Source of the DNA: Deltaproteobacteria bacterium
GTDB lineage: Bacteria > Myxococcota_A > Polyangia > Polyangiales > Polyangiaceae
Reading direction: 5' to 3'
NCBI GenBank assembly: GCA_016209145.1
Contig: JACQWT010000140.1
Location: forward strand, 1-49,519
DNA length: 49,519 nt
A program made the translations under genes and the position numbers. Below, one piece after another: positions 31,135-38,723 of this stretch (the stretch's first letter is position 1; each line of letters starts with the position of its first letter). The notes under the pieces were generated by a model that saw only the letters and a list, made by a program, of their open reading frames with translations, was not told where the DNA came from and searched no databases.

Positions 31135-31164
31135 ACTGTAGTTACCGGGCGCTCGGGTTGTCAA
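31135..31164 (-). promoter_or_regulatory. Candidate promoter of the glt-like cluster
   Basis: On the minus strand a perfect TTGACA (31159-31164) and TACAGT (31135-31140, four of six matches to TATAAT) are separated by 18 nt. The predicted start is about 65 nt upstream of the gltC ATG. Confidence 0.5.
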
Positions 31165-31322
31165 GCGCGCCCGGAAGGCCCGCGCCAGGCTTCCGCGACA
31201 CCGGGCTGCGGTCCACGTTGACGATCCGCGCGCCAGCGACTAGCGTAATGGGCGTAGTCCCCCGCGCGGCGCCGACCGTGGGCTGGCGGAGGCTAGGGGC
31301 TAGCATGCGAGGAGCAGTGTCG

Positions 31323-32207
31323 ATGAGGCGAACATACATCTCGCCGCGCGCGGCGAGCCACCTGGGAATCGTGGGCGCCCTGGGCCTGCTCGGCTTGGTC
31401 GGGCCGCTCGCCGGGTGCGAGGGCGGCGGGCTGGGCGATCCCTGCACCCCCGAGGACGAGTACAAGGAGAGCTTCGCCGGCTTCAAGCTGAGCGAGGAGA
31501 ACATCGAGTCGCGCTCCTTCCAGTGCGTGTCGCGCATCTGCCTCGTCAACCACTTCCAGGGTCGCGTGAGCTGCCCCAGTGGACAGCCCAAGCCCAAGCC
31601 CTGCGGCGGCGACTCCGATTGCGGGCAGGAGAAGTGCAAGCAAGCGGGAGTCATCGCGCCGGCTTGCGACCCCACCAAGAACGCTCCGGACGGCACGAAC
31701 CAGGAGGACTGCCACGGCCTGAAGTGCAACCAGTCGGGCAAATACTGCGAGTGCAACACCAATGCCGACTGCGCCATGGAGGGCTACTCCTGCGTCGAGC
31801 AGCCCGACAAGGGGAGGATGTGCGCCATCTCGGTCTGCGCTCCCGCCGAGCCCAGCAAGGAGCGCTGCTACGTGCCTGGAACCGACATCCCGGTCGCGGT
31901 CGAGATCTGCGGGCAGTGCTCGGCGGACTCCAAGCGCGACGCCGTGGGCGGCGAGCCCAAGGCCGTCTACTGCTCTTGCCGCTGCGGTGTGGCCGCGGGT
32001 GAGCCCGATGACGAGAACTTCAACTTCTGCGACTGCCCCGAGGGCTTCCGCTGCACCGAGATCCGCAAGAACGTCGGCCTCGGCGACAAGCAGATCACCG
32101 GCAAGTACTGCGTGCGTGCCGACACCGAGTGGAACGACGGTGACGAGATCAAGTGCGGGAGGCTCCAGGGCCACTACGCCTCCCAGTGCAAGGGCAGTCC
32201 GCCGTAG
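31323..32207 (+). CDS. Cys-rich lipoprotein of unknown function
   Basis: 294 residues; the ATG follows GAGGAGCAGTGTCG. Signal LGIVGALGLLGLVGPLAGC, lipobox LAGC. The mature part carries about 24 cysteines in disulfide-like groups: CGGDSDCGQEKC, CNQSGKYCECNTNADC, CGQCSADSKR, CSCRCGVA, FCDCPEGFRCTEI. None fits CxxCH. It resembles myxobacterial extracellular 'dickkopf/EGF-like' Cys-rich lipoproteins. It shares a divergent 260-bp control region with gltC, so joint regulation with the envelope machine is possible. It is followed after 6 nt by yraN, which may be co-transcribed. Confidence 0.75.
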   Translation: MRRTYISPRAASHLGIVGALGLLGLVGPLAGCEGGGLGDPCTPEDEYKESFAGFKLSEENIESRSFQCVSRICLVNHFQGRVSCPSGQPKPKPCGGDSDCGQEKCKQAGVIAPACDPTKNAPDGTNQEDCHGLKCNQSGKYCECNTNADCAMEGYSCVEQPDKGRMCAISVCAPAEPSKERCYVPGTDIPVAVEICGQCSADSKRDAVGGEPKAVYCSCRCGVAAGEPDDENFNFCDCPEGFRCTEIRKNVGLGDKQITGKYCVRADTEWNDGDEIKCGRLQGHYASQCKGSPP

Positions 32208-32213
32208 GCCCGT

Positions 32214-32588
32214 GTGGTAAGCCGAAAGGAACGGGCGCGGCGCGGCGTGCATGCCGAGGAGGTCGTGGCCGAGCACGTTTTGCGCCAAGGAATGACCATC
32301 CTGGCGCGCAACCTCCGCGTCGGCCACCTGGAGATTGACCTCTTGGCGCGCGACGGCCCGGCCGTGGTGCTCATCGAGGTGCGTACCCGGGGCGCGGGGT
32401 CATGGGGAAGCGCCCTCGGCAGCGTCAACCCTGCCAAGCAGCGACGGCTGCGCGCGGCGGCGGGCCTGCTCTGGTCGCGCCGCTTTGCGCGTGCCGCCGG
32501 CGTGGAGCGCATGCGCTTCGACGTTGCCGCGGTCGATCTGGATGCCGGGCCCAGCCCGGTGGTGGAGTACGTGCAGGGGGCATTTTGA
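32214..32588 (+). CDS. yraN: YraN/UPF0102-family predicted nuclease
   Basis: 124 residues from a GTG. The family signature is present: G11-x-x-AEE-VVAEHVLRQGM, ILARNLRVGHLEIDLLARDG (E40, D42) and VVLIEVRTRG (E55), the restriction-endonuclease-like core. Where most members have E-V-K, this one has E55-V56-R57, a conservative change that may alter catalysis. YraN proteins are broadly conserved next to rplS/rnhB or similar housekeeping genes; the exact role (DNA repair or recombination) is not established. Six bases after the Cys-rich lipoprotein stop. Confidence 0.85.
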   Translation: MVSRKERARRGVHAEEVVAEHVLRQGMTILARNLRVGHLEIDLLARDGPAVVLIEVRTRGAGSWGSALGSVNPAKQRRLRAAAGLLWSRRFARAAGVERMRFDVAAVDLDAGPSPVVEYVQGAF

Positions 32589-32635
32589 GCCCACTATCGC
32601 GGCGCGCCGCCAGGCGCGCTACGCCGTTCCCCTGG

Positions 32636-34258
32636 ATGGCCCCCTCCAGAGCGCGCCGAACCATGGCCGCGACCGCGCTCGCGGCGCTCGTGCTGCAAGC
32701 CGCCGCGGCCGCCGCGTTGCCCGTGCGCATCCGGAGCGAAACCGCCATCGCCGGCCAGGCGCGCTTCGTGCAAGGCGGGATGCTCGAGCTGCGCGGGCAG
32801 CTTCTAGACGACGGCGGCGGCCCGATTGCCGACGCGCCGGTGGAACTCGTTGCGCCGGCCTTGGGTCAAGCCGTGATGTTGCCGTGCCCGGGCCGGCGCG
32901 GCGCTCCCGGCCAGCCCGCCGCACGGGCCACGGTGGAGCTGCGGACCGGCCCCGACGGCGGCTTCTGCCGGCGCTGCTACCGCGTCAAGACAAATCAATT
33001 GGCGGGAGGAGGCTTCGAGCCCAGGCCTGCCGTCATCGATCTCGATCGAGAGCGCACGATGATCGGCGCGGTGCTCAGCATCGAGGCGGCCGGCGAGCCG
33101 GGCGCGTATGGCAGCGCGGGCGGTGCCGAGCTCGGACGCGGGGATCTGACGCTGCTCTTGGAGGACGGGAGCGGTCGCGTGCTGGCGCAGGCATCTACGG
33201 CCGGCGACGGGCGCGTCCAGCTCGCGCTGTCCGCCAGTGCGCTCGGCGAGCCCGGCCCGGGAGAGCTGCGGCTGCGCTTCGCAGGCAGCGCCGAGCTGGA
33301 GGCGGCGACGGATCGCCAAGCGGTGGCGAAGAGTGCCGGCGTGCGGCTGCGCCTCGGCGCCCCGGTCGCTCCCGGGGATCCGCGCGCGGGCATCCACCTG
33401 ACGGTCCTGCTCGAAACGCGCCACGGACAGGTCGCGGGCGGCGTGGTCGAGGCATCACTCGCAGGACGGGCGATCGGCGCCGTCCCGGTCCACGCCGGCC
33501 GCGGCGAGCTCCTGCTCACCTTCGATCCGGGCGACGCCGATGCCGTGCCGTTGACGGTGAGCTACCTTCCGGCCGCTCCGTGGTGGCGCCCGGCGAGCCC
33601 CCTTTCACTTACCGTGCCGGTCCAGGGGCCCAGCGGGGCGCGGCGCATCCTGCTCGGCGCGGCGGTGCTCGCCACGGCGGCCTGGGTCATGCATGGCTGG
33701 CGGCGCGCGCGCCGGCCGCGTCGGGCGGAGCCGCCCCGGGCGGCGGCGGTCGCAACAGGGATCAGCGTCGTCGGTGGGCGCGGGCGAGCGCCGCGCTGGG
33801 ACGGCCGGGTGATCGATGCCCACGAGGGCACCGCTGTTGCCGGGGCCGAGATCCAGGTGTGCGTGCCCGCCGTCGCTGGCGACGGGGTGCTTTGCCGTTG
33901 CCGGGCGGACGGCAGCGGGCAGTTCCACCTTGCCCTGCAGCGGCGCCCCGATGTCGCCGAGATCGCGGTGCGCGCCCCAGGGTTCAGCCCGGCGCGCGCG
34001 CTCCTGCCGGCACCTGGGACGCTGCGCGTCGCGCTCGTCACGCGCCGCCGCAGCGTGCTCGCCCGCTTCGTCGCCTGGGCGCGTCGCCGCGGGGCTCCGT
34101 TTGACGTCGAGCCCGAGCCCACGCCCGCGCACGTGCGGCGCGCCGCCAAGGACGCGGCGGCAATCGCCCGCTGGGCCGGAAGCGTCGAGCAGTCGGCGTT
34201 CGGCCGCGAGGAGGTCGACGAGGCGCGCGAGGAGGCCCTGCGGCGTGAGGAGCCGTAG
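32636..34258 (+). CDS. Single-pass envelope protein with carboxypeptidase-regulatory-like beta domain
   Basis: 540 residues from the ATG at 32636 (a TTG at 32585 and an ATG at 32663 are alternatives). The signal peptide is RARRTMAATALAALVLQAAA. A long beta-rich exported part follows (about 30-320: LLLEDGSGRVLAQAS, LLETRHGQVAGGVVEASLAG), then a membrane helix near 335-360 (ILLGAAVLATAAWVMHGW), and a domain (about 385-470) GRVIDAHEGTAVAGAEIQVC...FHLALQRRPDVAEIAVRAPG that fits the CarboxypepD_reg/transthyretin-like fold with GxVxD...AxV and DGxFxL elements. The tail is a helical ARG/Glu-rich segment. Not recognised beyond that. Lies between yraN and ftsY in a likely operon. Confidence 0.7.
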   Translation: MAPSRARRTMAATALAALVLQAAAAAALPVRIRSETAIAGQARFVQGGMLELRGQLLDDGGGPIADAPVELVAPALGQAVMLPCPGRRGAPGQPAARATVELRTGPDGGFCRRCYRVKTNQLAGGGFEPRPAVIDLDRERTMIGAVLSIEAAGEPGAYGSAGGAELGRGDLTLLLEDGSGRVLAQASTAGDGRVQLALSASALGEPGPGELRLRFAGSAELEAATDRQAVAKSAGVRLRLGAPVAPGDPRAGIHLTVLLETRHGQVAGGVVEASLAGRAIGAVPVHAGRGELLLTFDPGDADAVPLTVSYLPAAPWWRPASPLSLTVPVQGPSGARRILLGAAVLATAAWVMHGWRRARRPRRAEPPRAAAVATGISVVGGRGRAPRWDGRVIDAHEGTAVAGAEIQVCVPAVAGDGVLCRCRADGSGQFHLALQRRPDVAEIAVRAPGFSPARALLPAPGTLRVALVTRRRSVLARFVAWARRRGAPFDVEPEPTPAHVRRAAKDAAAIARWAGSVEQSAFGREEVDEAREEALRREEP

Positions 34259-34278
34259 GGACCCATGGACGCCAACCG

Positions 34279-34313
34279 GTGAACCGCGAACAGGGAACAG
34301 AGAACCGAGAATC
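34279..34313. repeat. Heptanucleotide array GNGAACM, five units
   Basis: GTGAACC, GCGAACA, GGGAACA, GAGAACC, GAGAATC in direct succession between the stop of the preceding gene and ftsY. This is the cleanest of the four arrays in the window along with 43578-43612. Confidence 0.7.
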
Positions 34314-34330
34314 GAGCTTGGCCATGCGGA

Positions 34331-35602
34331 TTGACGGCCGGCCGGCATGCCGGTACACCGCTTGCGGGCGAGGCCGCGCCTCGTCCTGTGCCGGGCAAGA
34401 AGCCGGCCGATCGCCGCGTACGGGAGCGGGAGCCGCGCGAGGAGCTGGCGCCTGCGCGCAAGCCAGGCGCCGCCCCCGCGCGACCCGCGCCGGACGAGGA
34501 GGCACCGGCGGAGGAGGAGGGGCCGGAGGCGCCCAAGGACGAAGAACGCGCCCCGGCCACGGGCGAGGCCGAAGAGGAAGAAGAGGAGCGCGAGTTGGCT
34601 CCCGAGACCGTGCAGCCGGAGGAGGCGAAGCCGCCGCCCGCGCCGCCGCCCCGACGGCCACGCGACGTTGCCGGGCTGCGCAAGGGGCTCGCCAAGGTGC
34701 GCGAGCCCGAGGGGCTGTTCGGCCGCCTCAAGATCCTGTTCGGCGGGAAGAAGGAGATCGAGCCCGCCGTGGCCGAGCAGATCGAGGAGATCCTGCTCAC
34801 CTCCGACGTCGGTGTGAAGACGACGCAGGCCTTGCTGGCGGAGGTGCGCGACGGGCTGGAGCGAAGGGAGCTGCGCGAGCCGGACCGCGTGTGGGAAGTC
34901 CTGCACCGGCGGGCGATCGAGCTAGTGCGACTGGGCGGCGGCCCCCTTCGCCAGCACGGCAAACCCACCGTGGTGCTGCTGGTTGGCGTCAACGGGACGG
35001 GCAAGACCACGACCATCGGCAAGCTGGCCACCAAGGCGGCCGATCAGGACCGCAAGGTGCTGCTCGTGGCCGGCGACACCTTCCGCGCTGCCGCCGTGGA
35101 GCAGCTCCAGATCTGGGGCGAGCGCGTCGGCTGCGAGGTGTACTGCGGGCAGGGCGGCGCGGACCCTGCCGCGGTGGTGTTCGACGCCGTCAAGCGGGCC
35201 GTGGAAACCGGCGTCGATCTCGTGCTGGTCGACACCGCCGGCCGGCTGCACACCAAGACCAACCTGATGGACGAGCTGAAGAAGATCGTGCGCACGGCCG
35301 GGAAGGCGCTGGACGGCGCTCCGCACGAGACGCTGCTCGTGGTGGATGCCACGAACGGGCAGAACGCGCTCCAACAGGCCCAGATGTTCAAGGAGGCGCT
35401 CTCGCTCAGCGGCATCGTGCTCACGAAGCTCGACGGCACCGCCAAGGGAGGCACCGCGCTGGCGATCTGCGCCGAGCACGGCCTGCCCGTGCGCTACGTC
35501 GGCGTGGGGGAGCGACCGGAGGATCTGCGGGACTTCGACGCGGAGGAGTTCGTCGAGGCCATGCTGGGCCGCGACGAGCAGGAGCAGGAGGCGGCGGCGT
35601 AG
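34331..35602 (+). CDS. ftsY: FtsY, signal recognition particle receptor GTPase
   Basis: 423 residues. The N-terminal 110 residues are the acidic A domain (Ala/Pro/Glu-rich: [20 protein letters not shown]). The NG domain follows: helical N domain, G1 loop [15 protein letters not shown] (from residue 219), G2/I-box [12 protein letters not shown]3 DTAGR (301-305), G4 [10 protein letters not shown] and G5-region [12 protein letters not shown]. It docks the SRP-ribosome complex at the inner membrane. The start is a TTG at 34331, picked because nothing better is in frame; it comes just after the heptamer array and no SD is obvious, so the true N-terminus is uncertain. No transmembrane anchor precedes the A domain. 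Conservation of the NG part makes identification secure. Confidence 0.93.
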   Translation: MTAGRHAGTPLAGEAAPRPVPGKKPADRRVREREPREELAPARKPGAAPARPAPDEEAPAEEEGPEAPKDEERAPATGEAEEEEEERELAPETVQPEEAKPPPAPPPRRPRDVAGLRKGLAKVREPEGLFGRLKILFGGKKEIEPAVAEQIEEILLTSDVGVKTTQALLAEVRDGLERRELREPDRVWEVLHRRAIELVRLGGGPLRQHGKPTVVLLVGVNGTGKTTTIGKLATKAADQDRKVLLVAGDTFRAAAVEQLQIWGERVGCEVYCGQGGADPAAVVFDAVKRAVETGVDLVLVDTAGRLHTKTNLMDELKKIVRTAGKALDGAPHETLLVVDATNGQNALQQAQMFKEALSLSGIVLTKLDGTAKGGTALAICAEHGLPVRYVGVGERPEDLRDFDAEEFVEAMLGRDEQEQEAAA

Positions 35603-35695
35603 TGGTGGCGGTGGAGCCGCCGCGACCGCACGGCCGGTCACTGGCGGCGGCGAGCAATAATCGGTTGCCTCGCATGGTTTCGGCGTGATAGAGTG

Positions 35696-35711
35696 CCCCC
35701 GCTTCCGGGGG
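35696..35711 (+). terminator. Hairpin downstream of ftsY / leader of the barrel gene
   Basis: CCCCCG-CTTC-CGGGGG is a perfect 6-bp stem. A weak T-rich stretch (AAAGTTTTC) begins six bases after it. It could end ftsY transcripts or lie in the 5' leader of the gene at 35769. Confidence 0.4.
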
Positions 35712-35768
35712 ATAAAGTTTTCTCGAATGATAACCGGGAGTTGGCCACGATAGGGAGCTGCGGTAGGG

Positions 35769-36755
35769 ATGGCGATGAAGCAGGCTGGCTTGGGGCTCCT
35801 CACGGCGTTGGCGCTCATGACCGTGCCCGTCGCGGCCAGCGGGCAGCCGGCGTTCCAGGGCAGGAAAGCGGCCGCGGCGGCCGACAAGAAGGCGACCGAC
35901 AAGAAGGCGGCCGGCGCCGAGGCTGCGGCAGCCGAGGAGGAAGCCCCTGAGGAGCCGGAGGCAGCCGAGAAGCCAGAAGGCGGCGAGAGCATCGAGGATA
36001 TCTGCAAGATCGATCCCGACGCTTGCCCGGTCATCGACATGGAGGCGGCGGCCAAGCGCAACATCGAAGCCGAGATGTACGCCGTGCAGCAGATCTACGC
36101 GCTGCGCGCGCGCCGCTTCGAGTTCAACCTCTACGGCAGCGTGACGATGAACGACCAGTTCGTCGGCCACCCGGGCCCGGGGTTGGGCATCAACTACTAC
36201 ATCACCAACGTCATGGCCGCGGGCATCAACGGCAACTGGTACGGCGGCCTCAACTCGCAGAAGGCGTTCAACTTCGAGACGAGCCGGGCCTCGCGCATCG
36301 GCATGCCCATTACCGAGTACCAGTGGAACGCCAACGCCAACTTCACGTACGTGCCGGCCTACGGCAAGTTCGCCGGGTTCGGCAACTTCATCTTCCACTA
36401 CGACATCTACCTCCTGGTGGGCGTCGGCGCCATCTCCACTCGGCCCATCGCGGTCGTCGACCCCGACAACCGGAGCTTCGAGTTCGAGCCGACCGTGACC
36501 TTCGGCGGCGGCGGGGGCATCCGGATCTTCTTCAACCGCTGGCTGGCGGCGATGCTCGAGATCCGCGACTACATCTTCTTCGATCGGCTCGAGAACCCAT
36601 CCATCTCGACGGGCTACGACGCGACAGGCAGGCCGAACGCGCAGGACGAGAGCACGTGGCTCAAGGAGGATCGGAGCTTCACCAACAACGTCCAGGCGCA
36701 GCTCGGGCTGTCGATCTTCGTGCCGTTCACTTGGGAATACAGGCTGCCGAAATGA
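35769..36755 (+). CDS. Outer-membrane beta-barrel protein, GltB/GltA-like
   Basis: 328 residues. A Sec signal (LGLLTALALMTVPVAASG) is followed by a Lys/Ala/Glu-rich charged stretch (33-75), a small Cys motif (CKIDPDAC) and then about twelve alternating amphipathic strands with aromatic girdles, such as FEFNLYGSVTMNDQFVGHPG, INYYITNVMAAGINGNWY, FNFETSRASRIGMPITEYQW, FEFEPTVTFGGGGGIRIFFN and the closing LGLSIFVPFTWEYRLPK. It matches the 'outer membrane beta-barrel domain' type common in myxobacteria, the same kind as GltA/GltB of the gliding machinery. The next gene overlaps its stop codon. Pairing of two such barrels is the arrangement of gltB-gltA in M. xanthus. The charged linker before the barrel could touch periplasmic TPR proteins. 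Confidence 0.75.
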   Translation: MAMKQAGLGLLTALALMTVPVAASGQPAFQGRKAAAAADKKATDKKAAGAEAAAAEEEAPEEPEAAEKPEGGESIEDICKIDPDACPVIDMEAAAKRNIEAEMYAVQQIYALRARRFEFNLYGSVTMNDQFVGHPGPGLGINYYITNVMAAGINGNWYGGLNSQKAFNFETSRASRIGMPITEYQWNANANFTYVPAYGKFAGFGNFIFHYDIYLLVGVGAISTRPIAVVDPDNRSFEFEPTVTFGGGGGIRIFFNRWLAAMLEIRDYIFFDRLENPSISTGYDATGRPNAQDESTWLKEDRSFTNNVQAQLGLSIFVPFTWEYRLPK

Positions 36756-37657
36756 GTGGGACACAGCGAGCCATGCGGAGGCGTTGGGCGATCATGCGGC
36801 AAGTCGGGAAGGCGGCAGCCGTGCTCCTCGCGCTGCTGGCGGTGTCATCTCTGGCGCCGCCGAGCGCCCAGGCTCAGGAGCTCCAGATCACCGGCCCGCT
36901 GGCCGGCGCCCCGGCGGTGCGCCGCCTGCGCCTGCGCCGCGACAGCCGCTTCGACGTTGCTCCGGCCGTCTCGTTCACGCTGCTCGACGAGTACCGCCGC
37001 ACGATCATGCCCGGGCTGCGCGCGACGTACCACTTCACGGACTGGCTGGGCGCGGGCCTCTTCGGCGGCTACGGCTTCCAGTACAACGCCTCGCTCACCG
37101 ACGAGCTGCAGGCCAAGGCGATCGACGATCGCAACTGCCAGAACAACCCCCACACCCTGCCTTGCAAGCGCTCGGCGGTGAGCTTGTGCCGGGGCTCCGA
37201 GTGCTTGGCGGACAAGCAACTGGCGCGGCTGCAGTGGCTGCTCGTTCCGCAGGTCACCTTCATCCCCTTCCGGGGCAAGGTGTCGCTCTTCTCGGTGCTG
37301 TTCGTGGACACCGACATCAGCATCTTCCTCGGTCCGGCCATCGTCGGGCTGCAGCAGCGCAAGGACTGCGCCGAAGGCACGTGCGCCCAGGACTCCGCCT
37401 TCGAGCTCGAGTCGGGGGTGACGGTGTCGCCCAGCGGCGGGATGGGACTCAACTTCTACCCCTCCGACTTCATCAGCTTCGGCGCCGAGTTGCGCCTCCT
37501 GCCCTACTCGTGGAACACCTCGGGCTTCGACGTGAGCGGCCCGAACGACGTGCCGGACAACGTCATCGACGGCGACGACCGGGCTTTCCAGTTCAACAGC
37601 ATGCTTACGGTGTTCGTGGGCGTACAGCTTCCCACGGCGGTGGTGGTGTCGGACTAG
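36752..37657 (+). CDS. Second outer-membrane beta-barrel protein, GltA/GltB-like
   Basis: 301 residues from an ATG that overlaps the stop of the first barrel gene (ATGA), indicating coupled translation. Signal VGKAAAVLLALLAVSSLAPP with AQA-QE cleavage. The mature part is a barrel: FDVAPAVSFTLLDEYRRTIM, LRATYHFTDWLGAGLFGGYG, LVPQVTFIPFRGKVSLFSVL, GGMGLNFYPSDFISFGAELR and a final FNSMLTVFVGVQLPTAVVV. A Cys-rich loop (CQNNPHTLPCKRSAVSLCRG and a CAEGTC segment) would be exposed, perhaps at the surface. It has the same barrel type as its neighbour. By analogy this pair would be GltA/GltB, four kilobases from gltC; assignment of which is which is not attempted. Confidence 0.75.
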   Translation: MSGTQRAMRRRWAIMRQVGKAAAVLLALLAVSSLAPPSAQAQELQITGPLAGAPAVRRLRLRRDSRFDVAPAVSFTLLDEYRRTIMPGLRATYHFTDWLGAGLFGGYGFQYNASLTDELQAKAIDDRNCQNNPHTLPCKRSAVSLCRGSECLADKQLARLQWLLVPQVTFIPFRGKVSLFSVLFVDTDISIFLGPAIVGLQQRKDCAEGTCAQDSAFELESGVTVSPSGGMGLNFYPSDFISFGAELRLLPYSWNTSGFDVSGPNDVPDNVIDGDDRAFQFNSMLTVFVGVQLPTAVVVSD

Positions 37658-37721
37658 GCGGCCGGCGCCGAGCTCGGGCGCGCCGGCGAACGCGGGAGGT
37701 ATCCGTCCACGGGCTCTCAAT

Positions 37722-37895
37722 CGACGGCAACGACGGCGGCCGATCCATCCGCGCTGGACCGGCATGAGCAACTGCGTCCTCGCGCCGAGCCCTCACGTAC
37801 AGGAGTACGCTCGGGCCCGGCGCTGCGGGCGCGCTCGGCCGGCGCGGCGCCTCGGCCGCCGACTGATTGCGAGTTCCTGAACGCATACCGCGGGA
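37722..37895. repeat. Structured dispersed repeat, copy 3
   Basis: Shares GGCAACGACGGC and the CCTCACGTACAGGAGTACGCT core with the copies at 2.3 and 42.1 kb. Here the arms are GCGCCGAGCCC (37782-37792) and GGGCCCGGCGC (37813-37823), ten of eleven positions pairing, with inner CGTAC-AGGA-GTACG (37796-37809). The TGAACGCATACCGC near the right end matches the ends of the other copies. Occupies the 250-bp gap before the HEAT gene; no gene is seen in it. Confidence 0.7.
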
Positions 37896-37907
37896 GCTCC
37901 TGAAGAG

Positions 37908-38723
37908 GTGGGCCTGTTCGACTTCCTGCGCCGCAAGAGGCCGGCGGGCGACGAAGGAGCGATCGATCGCAAGTTCGCCGGCCTGGCCAAGACCGCCACG
38001 AACAAGAACGCCCAGACCTACGACCGCGAGGATGCGCTGCGGGCCCTGTGCGCCATGGGCACGCCCGAGGCGGCCCGCGTTCTGCTCAAGCGCTTCACCT
38101 TCCAGATCGATCCCACCATCACCGACAACGAGGAGAAGGCGCTGGCCTTCGAGGGGATCGTGACCGCCGGCACGGCCAGCGTCGCCGCCCCGGGCGGCGA
38201 GCCGGCGAGCGACGAGCGGCGCGCGGAGCAGCGAGCGGTGGTGGTCGAAGCCGTACGCGAGTTCTGCCGGAGGGCCGAGACGCTGACCTGGCCGCTCAAG
38301 GTGCTGCGCGAGCTCCTGGATGACGAGTCCTACGAGCGCGAGTTGCTGGAGCTGCTGCGCGGCTGGGACAACGAGTACGTGCGCAACGTCGAGCCGAAGG
38401 TCAACGTGCTCGACGCGCTCGAGGAGGTCGTCTCGCCGCGGGTGCGCGAGGCCGTCGCAGCCTACCTCGGCGACGTCAACGAGACGGTGCGCTTCCATGC
38501 GGTGGAGACGACCTACAAACAGGGCGATCGTGCCTGTGTCCCGGATCTGGTGCGGCTGGTGCAGGAGGAGGAGTCGGTGCGCATCAAGAACAAGGTTGCT
38601 GCCGGCCTCGCCGAGCGCGGCTGGACCGTCCCCCAGGAGCTGCGCGAGCGCTTCGCGCAGGCCATGACGGACGTCCACGAGTACCGGATCAAACGCGACG
38701 GAACGGTGGCCAAGGCCGGCTGA
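37908..38723 (+). CDS. HEAT-repeat protein
   Basis: 271 residues from a GTG (AAGAGGTGG context). MGLFDFLRRKR opens it, then helical repeats: KNAQTYDREDALRALCAMGT, PEAARVLLKRFTFQID, EEKALAFEGIVTAG, EAVREFCRRAETLTWPLKVL, VSPRVREAVAAYLGDVNETV, RFHAVETTYKQGDRACVPDL, ACVPDLVRLVQEEESVRIKN. This is a HEAT/PBS-lyase-like adaptor fold without catalytic signature. No signal peptide, so cytosolic. Its stop overlaps the ATG of the barrel gene by one base (TGATG), tying it to the barrel/cytochrome operon. Role as assembly or targeting factor is inference. Confidence 0.75.
   Translation: MGLFDFLRRKRPAGDEGAIDRKFAGLAKTATNKNAQTYDREDALRALCAMGTPEAARVLLKRFTFQIDPTITDNEEKALAFEGIVTAGTASVAAPGGEPASDERRAEQRAVVVEAVREFCRRAETLTWPLKVLRELLDDESYERELLELLRGWDNEYVRNVEPKVNVLDALEEVVSPRVREAVAAYLGDVNETVRFHAVETTYKQGDRACVPDLVRLVQEEESVRIKNKVAAGLAERGWTVPQELRERFAQAMTDVHEYRIKRDGTVAKAG

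Noticed and set aside
6608-37657. AglRQS (TolQ/ExbB, TolR/ExbD-like) motor genes
   Set aside because: No small multi-pass ExbB-like or TolR-like protein is present in the cluster. The only TonB-related protein is the GltG-like one.
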